25,287 bases of DNA from UBA9339 sp964535195 (GTDB lineage Bacteria; Pseudomonadota; Gammaproteobacteria; UBA9339): assembly GCA_964535195.1 (NCBI GenBank), contig CAZHSI010000019.1:1-25287 (forward strand), written 5' to 3'. Shown piece after piece: positions 1 through 6,740 of the stretch (the first letter of the stretch is position 1; the number at the start of each line of letters is the position of its first letter). The translations under genes were made by a program, and so were the position numbers. The notes beneath the pieces were generated by a model, which did not search any database, had not been told where the DNA came from, and saw only the letters and a list, made by a program, of their open reading frames with translations.

Positions 1-38
1 TTGCATCTAAATCCCTTTGTTTTCAATACCTAGATTTT

Positions 39-60
39 GCAGCGGGAGCTGCTGGTTTTT
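39..60 (+). terminator. Possible Rho-independent terminator of an upstream gene
   Basis: GCAGC (39-43) and GCTGC (48-52) form a short GC-rich stem around a GGGA loop, followed by TGG and five T. The gene it would end lies outside the window. The stem is only 5 bp, so confidence is modest. Confidence 0.35.
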
Positions 61-71
61 AGTGTGACTTC

Positions 72-100
72 TTGCTTAATGCTTACGAAAATATTAAAAT
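72..100 (+). promoter_or_regulatory. Predicted sigma70 promoter for the double-glycine peptide gene
   Basis: TTGCTT (72-77) and TAAAAT (95-100) are separated by 17 nt. Transcription from about 107 would give a leader of roughly 90 nt containing the 150-164 hairpin. Prediction by consensus match only. Confidence 0.42.
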
Positions 101-141
101 TGGTTTATTTTTAGTTGTCATTTTTTTGGTCAATTAGAGAA

Positions 142-164
142 CCTCGAGGTCCTGCGTAGCAGGA
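142..164 (+). promoter_or_regulatory. Double palindrome in the 5' leader of the peptide gene
   Basis: CCTCGAGG (142-149) is a perfect palindrome, followed at once by TCCTGC-GTA-GCAGGA (150-164), a perfect 6-bp hairpin. The layout (CCTCGA palindrome, then a hairpin with GCGTAGC at its apex) matches in miniature the repeat at 10761-10860, so this may be a short copy of that family. It lies about 35 nt before the start codon and ahead of the Shine-Dalgarno, so it could affect mRNA stability or translation (inference). Confidence 0.4.
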
Positions 165-199
165 TGGATTTTTATGAAAATAATTTGAGAGGGATGCGC

Positions 200-415
200 A
201 TGAAGATTGTATTAAATAACGATGAGTTAACTAGTGTATGCGGCGGGTGGCATTACAATTGTTATTGCCTGATAGGCTATGATAATAACGGGTGGCCTAT
301 TGAAGACTACCAATGGTCGAGTAGAAATAATGGAGATGAAAAGGCATGTTGGCGAAATTGCCGAGACAAAAGAAGATATATAAATTATCGTTGGCTTGGC
401 GACGCTAACGAGTAG
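200..415 (+). CDS. Double-glycine-leader, cysteine-rich peptide (bacteriocin/microcin-like precursor)
   Basis: This 71-aa peptide has an N-terminus fitting the double-glycine leader consensus (LxxxELxxVxGG): MKIVLNNDELTSVCGG, residues 1-16, ending in Gly-Gly. Cleavage there would release a 55-residue core rich in Trp, Tyr, Asn and charged residues, with four cysteines in a CxC pair and a CxxxC pair, enough for two disulfides. Start choice: GAGAGGG at 187-193 lies 6 nt before ATG 200. In-frame ATGs at 164 and 194 exist but put the leader motif too far in or lack a good SD. Such leaders are normally cut by C39 peptidase domains of ABC exporters; none is in this window. Neighbours are a convergent DUF1566 protein and an integrase remnant, suggesting an acquired islet. 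The core matches no family I recognise. It could be a bacteriocin, signalling peptide or secreted toxin; activity is inference. Confidence 0.68.
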   Translation: MKIVLNNDELTSVCGGWHYNCYCLIGYDNNGWPIEDYQWSSRNNGDEKACWRNCRDKRRYINYRWLGDANE

Positions 416-472
416 AAGGAAAATTAGAACAACAGATGGGAAGTAGCTTTTTTGTGCAATCCCTAAAATAAA

Positions 473-1168
473 TTAGGACTTGCTAAAAATTCGCACAGCG
501 CGTACCCCAATAAAATCACTACTTTTAATGTAATTATCTTGTTTGCCATCACTAAAGTGCTGGTCCCATGCTCCGAAGTAACTGTCTGAGCGCTCGGTGG
601 AGCTCCAGTAGTATTTATGTTTTTCATCATAACCGCCAATTAAACACTGTACCCCGCCAATTTTACTACCAGAGCAATGTTTGCCAATCAAATTATTGGC
701 TTTGGCGAAAAGATACATTTTGTTTAACTCATTTTTAGATGGTAAGTACCATCTGCTTAAATGCTGACCTATTTGTGCTTTAGAATCTTTGTAGTTATGA
801 CATAGCCACGCCGCATTATTACTTGGATTATCTTGGGGTAATGCGGTGATAATAGCAGTGGTGTTAGCTGCGCCATCGTCATCTGATCTGGCAGCAGGAA
901 TTGCAACATCATATTTGCTGGCCCAAGATACACCATGTTTAGGGTTGGTATCAAAATTAGCTTGATCCTTGTTAGCCATGATCAATCCATAATCTCCTGA
1001 TCCACAAGGAACGCATTGTTTTATATTCGAAGTTTGGCTTACGCAGTATACCGTACCGCCGCCGTAGGGATCACCTACACTTACTGCATGACAACAACTG
1101 CTTATGCTAAAAACCGAAAATGGTATAAAAATTAGATTTATTAAATTGGCACTATTTTTTTTAATCAC
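473..1168 (-). CDS. Secreted DUF1566 (Lcl C-terminal domain) protein
   Basis: A 231-aa protein with a cleavable-looking signal peptide (residues 1 to about 28, hydrophobic stretch ending near SSCCHA), followed by a domain typical of DUF1566/Lcl_C: WYLPSKNEL near 140, YYWSSTE near 187, a WDQHFSDG segment and the closing VRAVR motif. In Legionella this domain forms the C-terminus of the collagen-like adhesin Lcl; here there is no collagen repeat, so the protein is essentially the lone domain. The start is GTG at 1168, supported by GAGG (1176-1179) 7 nt upstream. Several cysteines suggest disulfides after export. It is convergent with the double-glycine peptide gene and lies downstream of the integrase remnant on the same strand. 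The role is probably cell-surface or secreted binding; the ligand is unknown. Confidence 0.85.
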   Translation of the reverse strand: MIKKNSANLINLIFIPFSVFSISSCCHAVSVGDPYGGGTVYCVSQTSNIKQCVPCGSGDYGLIMANKDQANFDTNPKHGVSWASKYDVAIPAARSDDDGAANTTAIITALPQDNPSNNAAWLCHNYKDSKAQIGQHLSRWYLPSKNELNKMYLFAKANNLIGKHCSGSKIGGVQCLIGGYDEKHKYYWSSTERSDSYFGAWDQHFSDGKQDNYIKSSDFIGVRAVRIFSKS

Positions 1169-1251
1169 AATATAACCTCAGTCTTATTTATCAATAGGTT
1201 TCATCTTTAATGGAGATTCTACATCGAACCTCTCCATTTTTTCGACAGTCA

Positions 1252-1467
1252 TTAATTTGGCCAAAAATCCTTGAATCTAGCGGTTGCTACTTCGGTGTAG
1301 CGTACCGTATACTGTATATTTTTATGTCCCGTAATATTGAATACTTCGGCGTATCCCTACCATCGTTGGCTAGCTTAAATCCAGTAGAGTGCCGCAACAT
1401 ATGTGGATGTATGGGCATAAGGACCATGTTATTCTCTCTAATGAATCCAAGAGATGGCAACCTCTAA
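1252..1467 (-). pseudogene. Tyrosine site-specific integrase, C-terminal remnant with frameshift
   Basis: On the minus strand one frame reads HPHMLRHSTGFKLANDGRDT (RC of about 1354-1420), the HxLRH box with the catalytic Arg and His. After a frame change near 1350, the next frame reads TGHKNIQYTVRYTE then RFKDFWPN and a stop at 1252-1254; this holds the second conserved His (GHK) and the nucleophilic Tyr (VRYTE). Together these are the C-terminal catalytic half of a phage-type integrase of the kind ending in LGHxxIQxTVRYTE. The N-terminal half and first catalytic Arg are absent, so it is dead. It sits just upstream of the DUF1566 gene and marks an old mobile islet. A plus-strand open frame over the same bases is its antisense shadow. 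Confidence 0.75.
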
Positions 1468-1825
1468 AAATAAGCTAATTCTAATCTTCTCATAAGTATT
1501 GGCAAGCTGTTTTGCATTTTTTTGCCAAAATACTCAAACAAGCTGTAAATTTTTACAAAATGACGTTTGCTGCAAAATTTTAACCATATCTATTATCAAT
1601 CGCACGCAAATCTTAAAGAAAACATTTTACCTATTTTGTAATTATAAAAATCAAAAATTTCTAATGCTCTATAAGTTTTGGAAGCGAAAAATCTTATAGC
1701 ATCAGCTATTTTGCTTAACCCTTGTCTAAAATTATCCTTTATTGTTCTTCTGATTACGTAAAATTCGTTTGCGTAAAATTTTTGCAATACCATAAATTAT
1801 AAGCTACGATCGCTGGTCTTAATTA
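1468..1825. other. Gene-free AT-rich stretch
   Basis: No convincing gene or RNA seen. Open frames of about 65 codons exist on both strands (1499-1699 plus, 1596-1793 minus) but overlap each other, lack Shine-Dalgarno signals and resemble nothing I recognise. Probably decayed DNA behind the integrase remnant. Confidence 0.4.
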
Positions 1826-1854
1826 GTACACGGGACTCAACTATTTACTATAAT
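1826..1854 (+). promoter_or_regulatory. Possible promoter of dacB
   Basis: A perfect TATAAT lies at 1849-1854, with a poor -35 (GTACAC, 1826-1831) at 17 nt. Start near 1861 would leave a leader of about 37 nt before ATG 1898. Confidence 0.33.
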
Positions 1855-1897
1855 TCTGCCTCTTGAAGTCATAACGGTATATATAAGAACATAAAGT

Positions 1898-3232
1898 ATG
1901 AAAAAAAAAATATTTATTGTGTTTTTTGTTGTCCTGTTTTCAGTTTTTGGCTGTGCTTCTGCTCACAAAACCATGCTTTATGATAACAAGCCAGCTTTTT
2001 ACTCCTATATTATAGGGGATGTGCGGGGTAATAGCATAAGCGTTGAGCATGAAGCCGGGGTTTATGTTACTCCTGCCAGTTGTCAAAAAACCATTATCGC
2101 CTTATTAGCTTATAAAATGTTTGGCGCTGATTATTGCTATGAAACCAAATTTTATACTACGGAGAAGCAACAAAAGGTTCATGATGTTGTGGTGTCTTTT
2201 TCTGGTGACCCTACCTTAACCTTAGGGGGGTTGAAACAACTTTTTGAAACAATTGGTGGTACTACGGTTACGGGTAAGATTCTTTTAGATGTTTCTTTAT
2301 TTAAAACGCCGCCATATTCTCCAAATGTAATGGCGGAGGATATTGGTACAGAGGCGCGGCCAGTGACTAGCGCTAATATTGACCATAATTTAATTACAGT
2401 TAAAGTAAGTCCAAATAAAAGAGGTGGTAAATTTGCTATAGTTACTAATGATTCTGAATATCCAGTAGATTCCAGTGTAACTATTGCGCGTAGGTTGTCG
2501 TATGTAAAAATAGCGGTACGTAATAATCGTATTAAGGCCAGTGGTAACATAAAACGGCACCATTCTCCTGCGGGGTTAAATATTTCTCCTATGGATCTTG
2601 ATTATTACCTGTTACAAAAAGTTAAAATTGCCATGAAAAAAGCCAAGGTAAAAGGAAGGGTCGTAATTGTACGCGACCAGTCGCAACTACCCGCGGGTTT
2701 GATATTGCGTAATGTTATTAAATCTAAACCACTTGGCAGTATTATCCCCCCAGCTTTAAAAAAATCTGATAATTGGATATTTGACAATTTGTATATCAAG
2801 ATTATTCATACCCCAGGCGCTGAGGCTATAGAAAGTTGGAACGATGGTAGTGCCGTTATAAAAGATTTAGTTTATAAGTATTTGGGTGTTAATACCAGAG
2901 ACTCTATCTTTGTCGATGGCTCAGGATTGTCTAGATATAACAAAATACAGCCACAGAAGCTTTTTGAGATACTAAAGCAAGGCTATGATATAACAGAATT
3001 TGTTGGGGCTTTGCCTAGTCCAGGTGAACCAAAGAGTACGCTTGCTAGAAGGACTCATCTGTTAGAGTACATAAAAGCTAAGACTGGCAATATGTCTGGT
3101 ATTAGTTGTTTGTGTGGATATAGTGTCAATAATCATCCCAAAGCATTTGTAGTGGTTGCTGATGGCTTTTCTTCTTCCAATAAACGTATTTTTCCAGTTA
3201 TAGATAATTTTATTAATTACCATCTAAGGTAG
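1898..3232 (+). CDS. dacB: D-alanyl-D-alanine carboxypeptidase/endopeptidase, PBP4 type (peptidase S13)
   Basis: A 444-aa serine DD-peptidase that trims or cuts peptidoglycan cross-links in the periplasm. The three penicillin-binding motifs are present in order: SxxK (S61-C-Q-K64), SxN (S290-D-N292) and KTG (K395-T-G397). VDGSGLSRYN near 339-348 and FSGDPTLTLGGL near 101-112 are typical S13 family signatures. A long insert lies between the SxxK and SxN motifs, as in PBP4. The N-terminus has a lysine-rich start and hydrophobic core ending in SVFGC (Cys19), a plausible lipobox, so it may be a lipoprotein rather than soluble; E. coli PBP4 is not classed as one. Length is slightly below the 477 aa of E. 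coli PBP4. A terminator candidate follows about 90 nt downstream, so it is probably monocistronic. Confidence 0.92.
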   Translation: MKKKIFIVFFVVLFSVFGCASAHKTMLYDNKPAFYSYIIGDVRGNSISVEHEAGVYVTPASCQKTIIALLAYKMFGADYCYETKFYTTEKQQKVHDVVVSFSGDPTLTLGGLKQLFETIGGTTVTGKILLDVSLFKTPPYSPNVMAEDIGTEARPVTSANIDHNLITVKVSPNKRGGKFAIVTNDSEYPVDSSVTIARRLSYVKIAVRNNRIKASGNIKRHHSPAGLNISPMDLDYYLLQKVKIAMKKAKVKGRVVIVRDQSQLPAGLILRNVIKSKPLGSIIPPALKKSDNWIFDNLYIKIIHTPGAEAIESWNDGSAVIKDLVYKYLGVNTRDSIFVDGSGLSRYNKIQPQKLFEILKQGYDITEFVGALPSPGEPKSTLARRTHLLEYIKAKTGNMSGISCLCGYSVNNHPKAFVVVADGFSSSNKRIFPVIDNFINYHLR

Positions 3233-3320
3233 AGCTTATCCCAACCGCTAAATAGTCTATTCGAGCTTTTAATGATGAAGGCAATGATGTTTTTCTAAAA
3301 AAGCATAAAATTGTATAGGT

Positions 3321-3346
3321 GCAAATCAGGTTTTGGTTTGCTTTTT
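3321..3346 (+). terminator. Rho-independent terminator after dacB
   Basis: GCAAATC (3321-3327) pairs with GGTTTGC (3335-3341), with one G-T pair, around a 7-nt loop and is followed directly by TTTTT. It lies 88 nt after the dacB stop. The rest of the 3233-3520 spacer shows nothing else I can support. Confidence 0.5.
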
Positions 3347-3526
3347 AGGTTAAAAATCAGGATAGATTTTATATTTTAATTTTTTAAAAAAAAACTGTTT
3401 TGACAAAGGAGGTCACCTTATAACTGGATTTTGGCGGTCCTTGCTGGGATGGCGGCTGAATTTTAGATTTTAACAGCAGCTGAAATGTAAAACATATACC
3501 TGTTATTGCACAGAAATATTTTTATA

Positions 3527-3555
3527 TTGACCTATTTATCATTTTGGTATATAAA
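3527..3555 (+). promoter_or_regulatory. Sigma70 promoter of the exporter operon
   Basis: TTGACC (3527-3532), 17-nt spacer and TATAAA (3550-3555). The start would be near 3562, about 27 nt before the regulator's ATG. The TetR protein probably represses here, but no clear operator palindrome was found. Confidence 0.6.
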
Positions 3556-3588
3556 AAGGTTTTAGTTCAAAATGTTTAAATTTAGTAT

Positions 3589-4212
3589 ATGGCGATAAAA
3601 CAGGAAAAAACGAAAAAAATAATTTTGGCAGCCGCGAGGCAAATGTTTGCTAGGTTTGGTTTAGAAAAGACCAGTATTGATGAAATTGCCAAAACTGCCA
3701 AGGTGGCCAAAGGTACTATTTATAGTTATTTTGAAAATAAAGACCATATATACTTAGCGGTATTGCAAAGTGAAGCTGACGAGATGTTGCAAAGTATTGT
3801 GCATGCTTTATCTAAAGTAAGCTCGCCAATCGATAAATTAAGGATGTTGATTTTAGTTAAATTCCAATGTTTAGAACAATCTCCGAACTTTCGTAATTTA
3901 GATCGTAACAAACTTATACAATGTTTACCTTATGCAGATGAGGTGTGGAAAAAATATCTCGAAAAAGAATTTAAACTTGTCAAATCTATTTTAAGTGCTG
4001 GGGTCGAAAATGGGATTTTTGTTATCGATAATATTTCTTTAGTGACGAAAACTATTATTTATGCTTTGAAAGGATTTGAAATTCATTTGTTAATTGATGA
4101 GGACAGTGAAAAACAAATTAAAAACACAGAACATTACATTAATAAAATATTGGATATGCTCTTTTTTGGAATTGTCAAAAAGAAAAAGGGGCTGAGAACT
4201 GCTCTGCTTTAG
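3589..4212 (+). CDS. TetR-family transcriptional regulator
   Basis: A 207-aa protein with a classic TetR N-terminal DNA-binding domain: an AARQMFARFGLEKTSIDEIA helix stretch (residues about 14-33), then the helix-turn-helix VAKGTIYSYFENKD (about 39-52), where the YxYFxxK signature is intact. The C-terminal ligand/dimer domain is diverged, as usual. It is the first gene of the exporter operon, 31 nt before the outer-membrane factor gene, so it most likely controls the operon in response to an exporter substrate (inference from context). No strong Shine-Dalgarno precedes ATG 3589. An upstream ATG at 3571 is out of frame and stops quickly. Confidence 0.93.
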   Translation: MAIKQEKTKKIILAAARQMFARFGLEKTSIDEIAKTAKVAKGTIYSYFENKDHIYLAVLQSEADEMLQSIVHALSKVSSPIDKLRMLILVKFQCLEQSPNFRNLDRNKLIQCLPYADEVWKKYLEKEFKLVKSILSAGVENGIFVIDNISLVTKTIIYALKGFEIHLLIDEDSEKQIKNTEHYINKILDMLFFGIVKKKKGLRTALL

Positions 4213-4243
4213 TTTTTGAAAAAAATTTAGAACATTAAGAATC

Positions 4244-5671
4244 ATGAAATCCATGGCTAAAAAAAAATTGTCGTTATTGATTTGTAGCGTGCTTGTTATT
4301 ACTGGTTGTTCAATGGCGCCTAAGTATAAACGTCCTATGTTGCCAATAAGCGACAAATATTCGGGCGATCATGTGGCTTGCGTTCAAACAGTTTTAAGTG
4401 AGGTAGATTGGAATGAATACTTTGCCGATCCGTATTTACAACAATTGATTGCAACAGCTTTAGAAAATAATCGAGATTTACGTATATCTTTACTTCATGT
4501 AGAGGAAGCCCAAGCTGCATATGGTATTAGACGTTCTAATCAGTTTCCCAATATAGATGTTGCGGCAGGTGGGAGTCGAATGCACTCTAGTGAAGGACTA
4601 TTTCAGAACAATTACTATGTTGGGTTAGATTCGCTTTCTTGGGAAATTGATTTTTGGGGTAAAATAAAAAATCTTAAAAATGTAGCGCTAGAGAATTTTT
4701 TTGCCACCGAAGCTGCAAATCGTGCTATTAAACTTTCTATCATAACTAATGTGGCTGATAATTATATTTTGATGCGTGAGCTAGAAGCGCGTCTTATTTT
4801 GGCTAATAAGAATGTAGCTAATTATAAAGAGCATCTAAATATTTATACTAAACGTTTTAAGGTAGGAGAAGTATCACAAATAGAACTTGTGCCTGTGAAG
4901 AAATTATTAGCAGACGCAGAAATGCTTGTGGTTAAACTTGAAGAGCGACGGGCAATGTATGCACATGCTTTGAGCCTTTTGATAGGTACACCGCTTCCAG
5001 TATTACCCCCGATTGAATTTAATGAAAATATTATTTTACATAAATTGCGAGCCGGCTTGCCTTCTGAATTATTAATTAAACGTCCTGATATAATTGCTAG
5101 TGAACATAAATTAAAAGCTACCGGGGCCAATATCGGTGCTGCTCGAGCAGCATTTTTTCCGAGCATTACTTTAACAGGATTGTTTGGTTCAGTAAGTTCT
5201 GAGTTTGGTCAATTATTTAGTACTGGACAAGCAGCATGGTTATTTGCGCCTAGAATTTCTATGCCAATTTTTGATGCTGGTCGGACTTATACTTCATTAA
5301 AGCTTGCTAAGATTAGGAACAATATAGCTGTCGCTAACTATGAAAAGACTATTCAAACAGCATTTCGCGAAGTATCTGATGCTTTAACAATGAACTTTAG
5401 CGCTTTGCGATCTGTACAGCTTCAAGAGCAAAAATTAGCAGCAGATAAAAAACAAGAGGGTATTGCTATAACTCGTTATCACAATGGTTCTATTTCTTAT
5501 TTAGATCTATTAGAAGTTAAAAAAATATCGATTCAATCGGAGCAACAATTAATAGAAGCTCGTAGCCGCTTACTCTCTAGTCGGATTCACTTATATACTG
5601 CTTTGGGTGGTGGTAGGCAAACCGTTGTGGTTAACGATATTAATAAAAAACTTAAGGTATCCCATGAATAA
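4244..5671 (+). CDS. Outer-membrane efflux lipoprotein, TolC/NodT (OprM-like) family
   Basis: This 475-aa protein is the outer-membrane channel of a tripartite exporter. It has a signal peptide with lipobox VITGC (Cys22), then APKYKRP, the usual start of NodT/OprM-type factors. Two OEP repeats follow: the first contains LISTALENNRDLR-like helices (LIATALENNRDLRIS near 69-83), the second contains RPDIIASEHKLKATGANIGA near 280-299 and FPSITLTGLFG near 304-314, hallmarks of the family. Its 3' end overlaps the adaptor gene by 8 nt. Two in-frame starts are possible (4244 and 4256); the first is kept because neither has a good SD and both give a working signal peptide. E. coli keeps tolC elsewhere, so having a dedicated channel in this rbbA-type operon is notable. 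Confidence 0.93.
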   Translation: MKSMAKKKLSLLICSVLVITGCSMAPKYKRPMLPISDKYSGDHVACVQTVLSEVDWNEYFADPYLQQLIATALENNRDLRISLLHVEEAQAAYGIRRSNQFPNIDVAAGGSRMHSSEGLFQNNYYVGLDSLSWEIDFWGKIKNLKNVALENFFATEAANRAIKLSIITNVADNYILMRELEARLILANKNVANYKEHLNIYTKRFKVGEVSQIELVPVKKLLADAEMLVVKLEERRAMYAHALSLLIGTPLPVLPPIEFNENIILHKLRAGLPSELLIKRPDIIASEHKLKATGANIGAARAAFFPSITLTGLFGSVSSEFGQLFSTGQAAWLFAPRISMPIFDAGRTYTSLKLAKIRNNIAVANYEKTIQTAFREVSDALTMNFSALRSVQLQEQKLAADKKQEGIAITRYHNGSISYLDLLEVKKISIQSEQQLIEARSRLLSSRIHLYTALGGGRQTVVVNDINKKLKVSHE

Positions 5672-6740
5672 TTTTTTAACTAAAAATAAAGCTATTGTTT
5701 TTGTAATCATTTTTTTAATGATCTTAATTGGGGCTATGGTATGGAATGTTATGGGCCCTAAAGGATTGGGTAAAGGATTTATTAGTGGTAATGGTCGTAT
5801 TGAGGCAAGTGAAGTTGATATTGCAACTAAATTAGGCGGACGCTTAATTAGTGTTTTTGTTAATGAAGGCGAATTAGTTAAAAAGGATCAAGTACTAGCT
5901 CAAATGCAAATCGATGTATTGCAAGCACAGCTTGATGAAGCAATAGCAAGAAATCAACAAGCAATTAAAATGGCTGATACCTCAGCTGCACAAGTAACAG
6001 TAGCTGAAAGTAATTTAGCCACAGCTAAATCGGTCGTAAAGCAAAGAGAGGCGGAATTAGATGCGGCAAAAAGACGATTAATCCGTTCACAAAGTTTAGC
6101 AAAATCTGGTGCTATTTCTCTACAAGTATTAGACGATGATCGTGCTAAAGCGAATAGCGCTAAAGCTGCTTTAAGTGCAGCTGAATCACAAGTGGCAGCA
6201 AGTGAAGCTGCTATTATTTCTGCACGAGCTGGATTTTCTGGGGCACAGTCAACAGTAGCGGCTTACATTGCTAATATTAAGCGTATTGAAGCTGAAATTA
6301 ATGATAGTCGGTTAAAATCACCATGTGATGGTAAGGTACAATATAAGATCGCTCAACCTGGTGAAGTTCTTGCCGGGGGAGGCAAGATACTTAGTTTGAT
6401 AGATCTACATGACATCTACATGACTTTCTTTTTGCCGGAAACAGTAGTTGGAAGGGTGGCAATAGGAAGTGAAGTGCGAATTGTATTGGATGCTGCTTCT
6501 GATTATGTGATACCAGCAAAAATTTCTTTTGTATCTAGTGTTGCCCAGTTTACGCCTAAAACTGTGGAAACCGTTAGTGAGAGGCAGAAGCTAATGTTTC
6601 GTGTAAAGGCGAAAGTAGATCAGGAAGTTATAGAGCGAAATTTACATCAGGTTAAGACTGGACTGCCAGGGGTAGCTTTTCTTAGATTAGATCCGAAGGT
6701 TGAATGGCCAAAAGAACTAATGATTCGGACTGAAAAATGA
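5664..6740 (+). CDS. yhiI: HlyD-family membrane-fusion (adaptor) protein, YhiI-like
   Basis: A 358-aa periplasmic adaptor with one N-terminal transmembrane anchor (residues about 10-28), a biotinyl-lipoyl-like beta domain split by a long alpha-helical hairpin rich in Ala, Gln and Glu (about 75-215), then a SPCDGKVQYKIAQPGEVLAGG segment (shown in part) typical of HlyD/EmrA/YhiI proteins, and a beta-barrel domain. The start was set to ATG 5664 because AAGG (5654-5657) precedes it by 6 nt and it gives the expected short cytoplasmic tail before the anchor; an in-frame ATG at 5607 would place 19 odd residues inside the upstream gene. It overlaps the channel gene by 8 nt and the ATPase gene by 4 nt, so all are translationally coupled. 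It should bridge the inner-membrane ABC pair to the TolC-like channel. Confidence 0.9.
   Translation: MNNFLTKNKAIVFVIIFLMILIGAMVWNVMGPKGLGKGFISGNGRIEASEVDIATKLGGRLISVFVNEGELVKKDQVLAQMQIDVLQAQLDEAIARNQQAIKMADTSAAQVTVAESNLATAKSVVKQREAELDAAKRRLIRSQSLAKSGAISLQVLDDDRAKANSAKAALSAAESQVAASEAAIISARAGFSGAQSTVAAYIANIKRIEAEINDSRLKSPCDGKVQYKIAQPGEVLAGGGKILSLIDLHDIYMTFFLPETVVGRVAIGSEVRIVLDAASDYVIPAKISFVSSVAQFTPKTVETVSERQKLMFRVKAKVDQEVIERNLHQVKTGLPGVAFLRLDPKVEWPKELMIRTEK

Noticed and set aside
1210..1467. 85-codon open frame on the plus strand
   Set aside because: It is antisense to the integrase remnant, whose conserved catalytic boxes are readable on the minus strand; no Shine-Dalgarno or family match.
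1596..1793. 65-codon minus-strand frame in the spacer before dacB
   Set aside because: No Shine-Dalgarno, unlike any known family, and overlapped by an equally long frame on the other strand.
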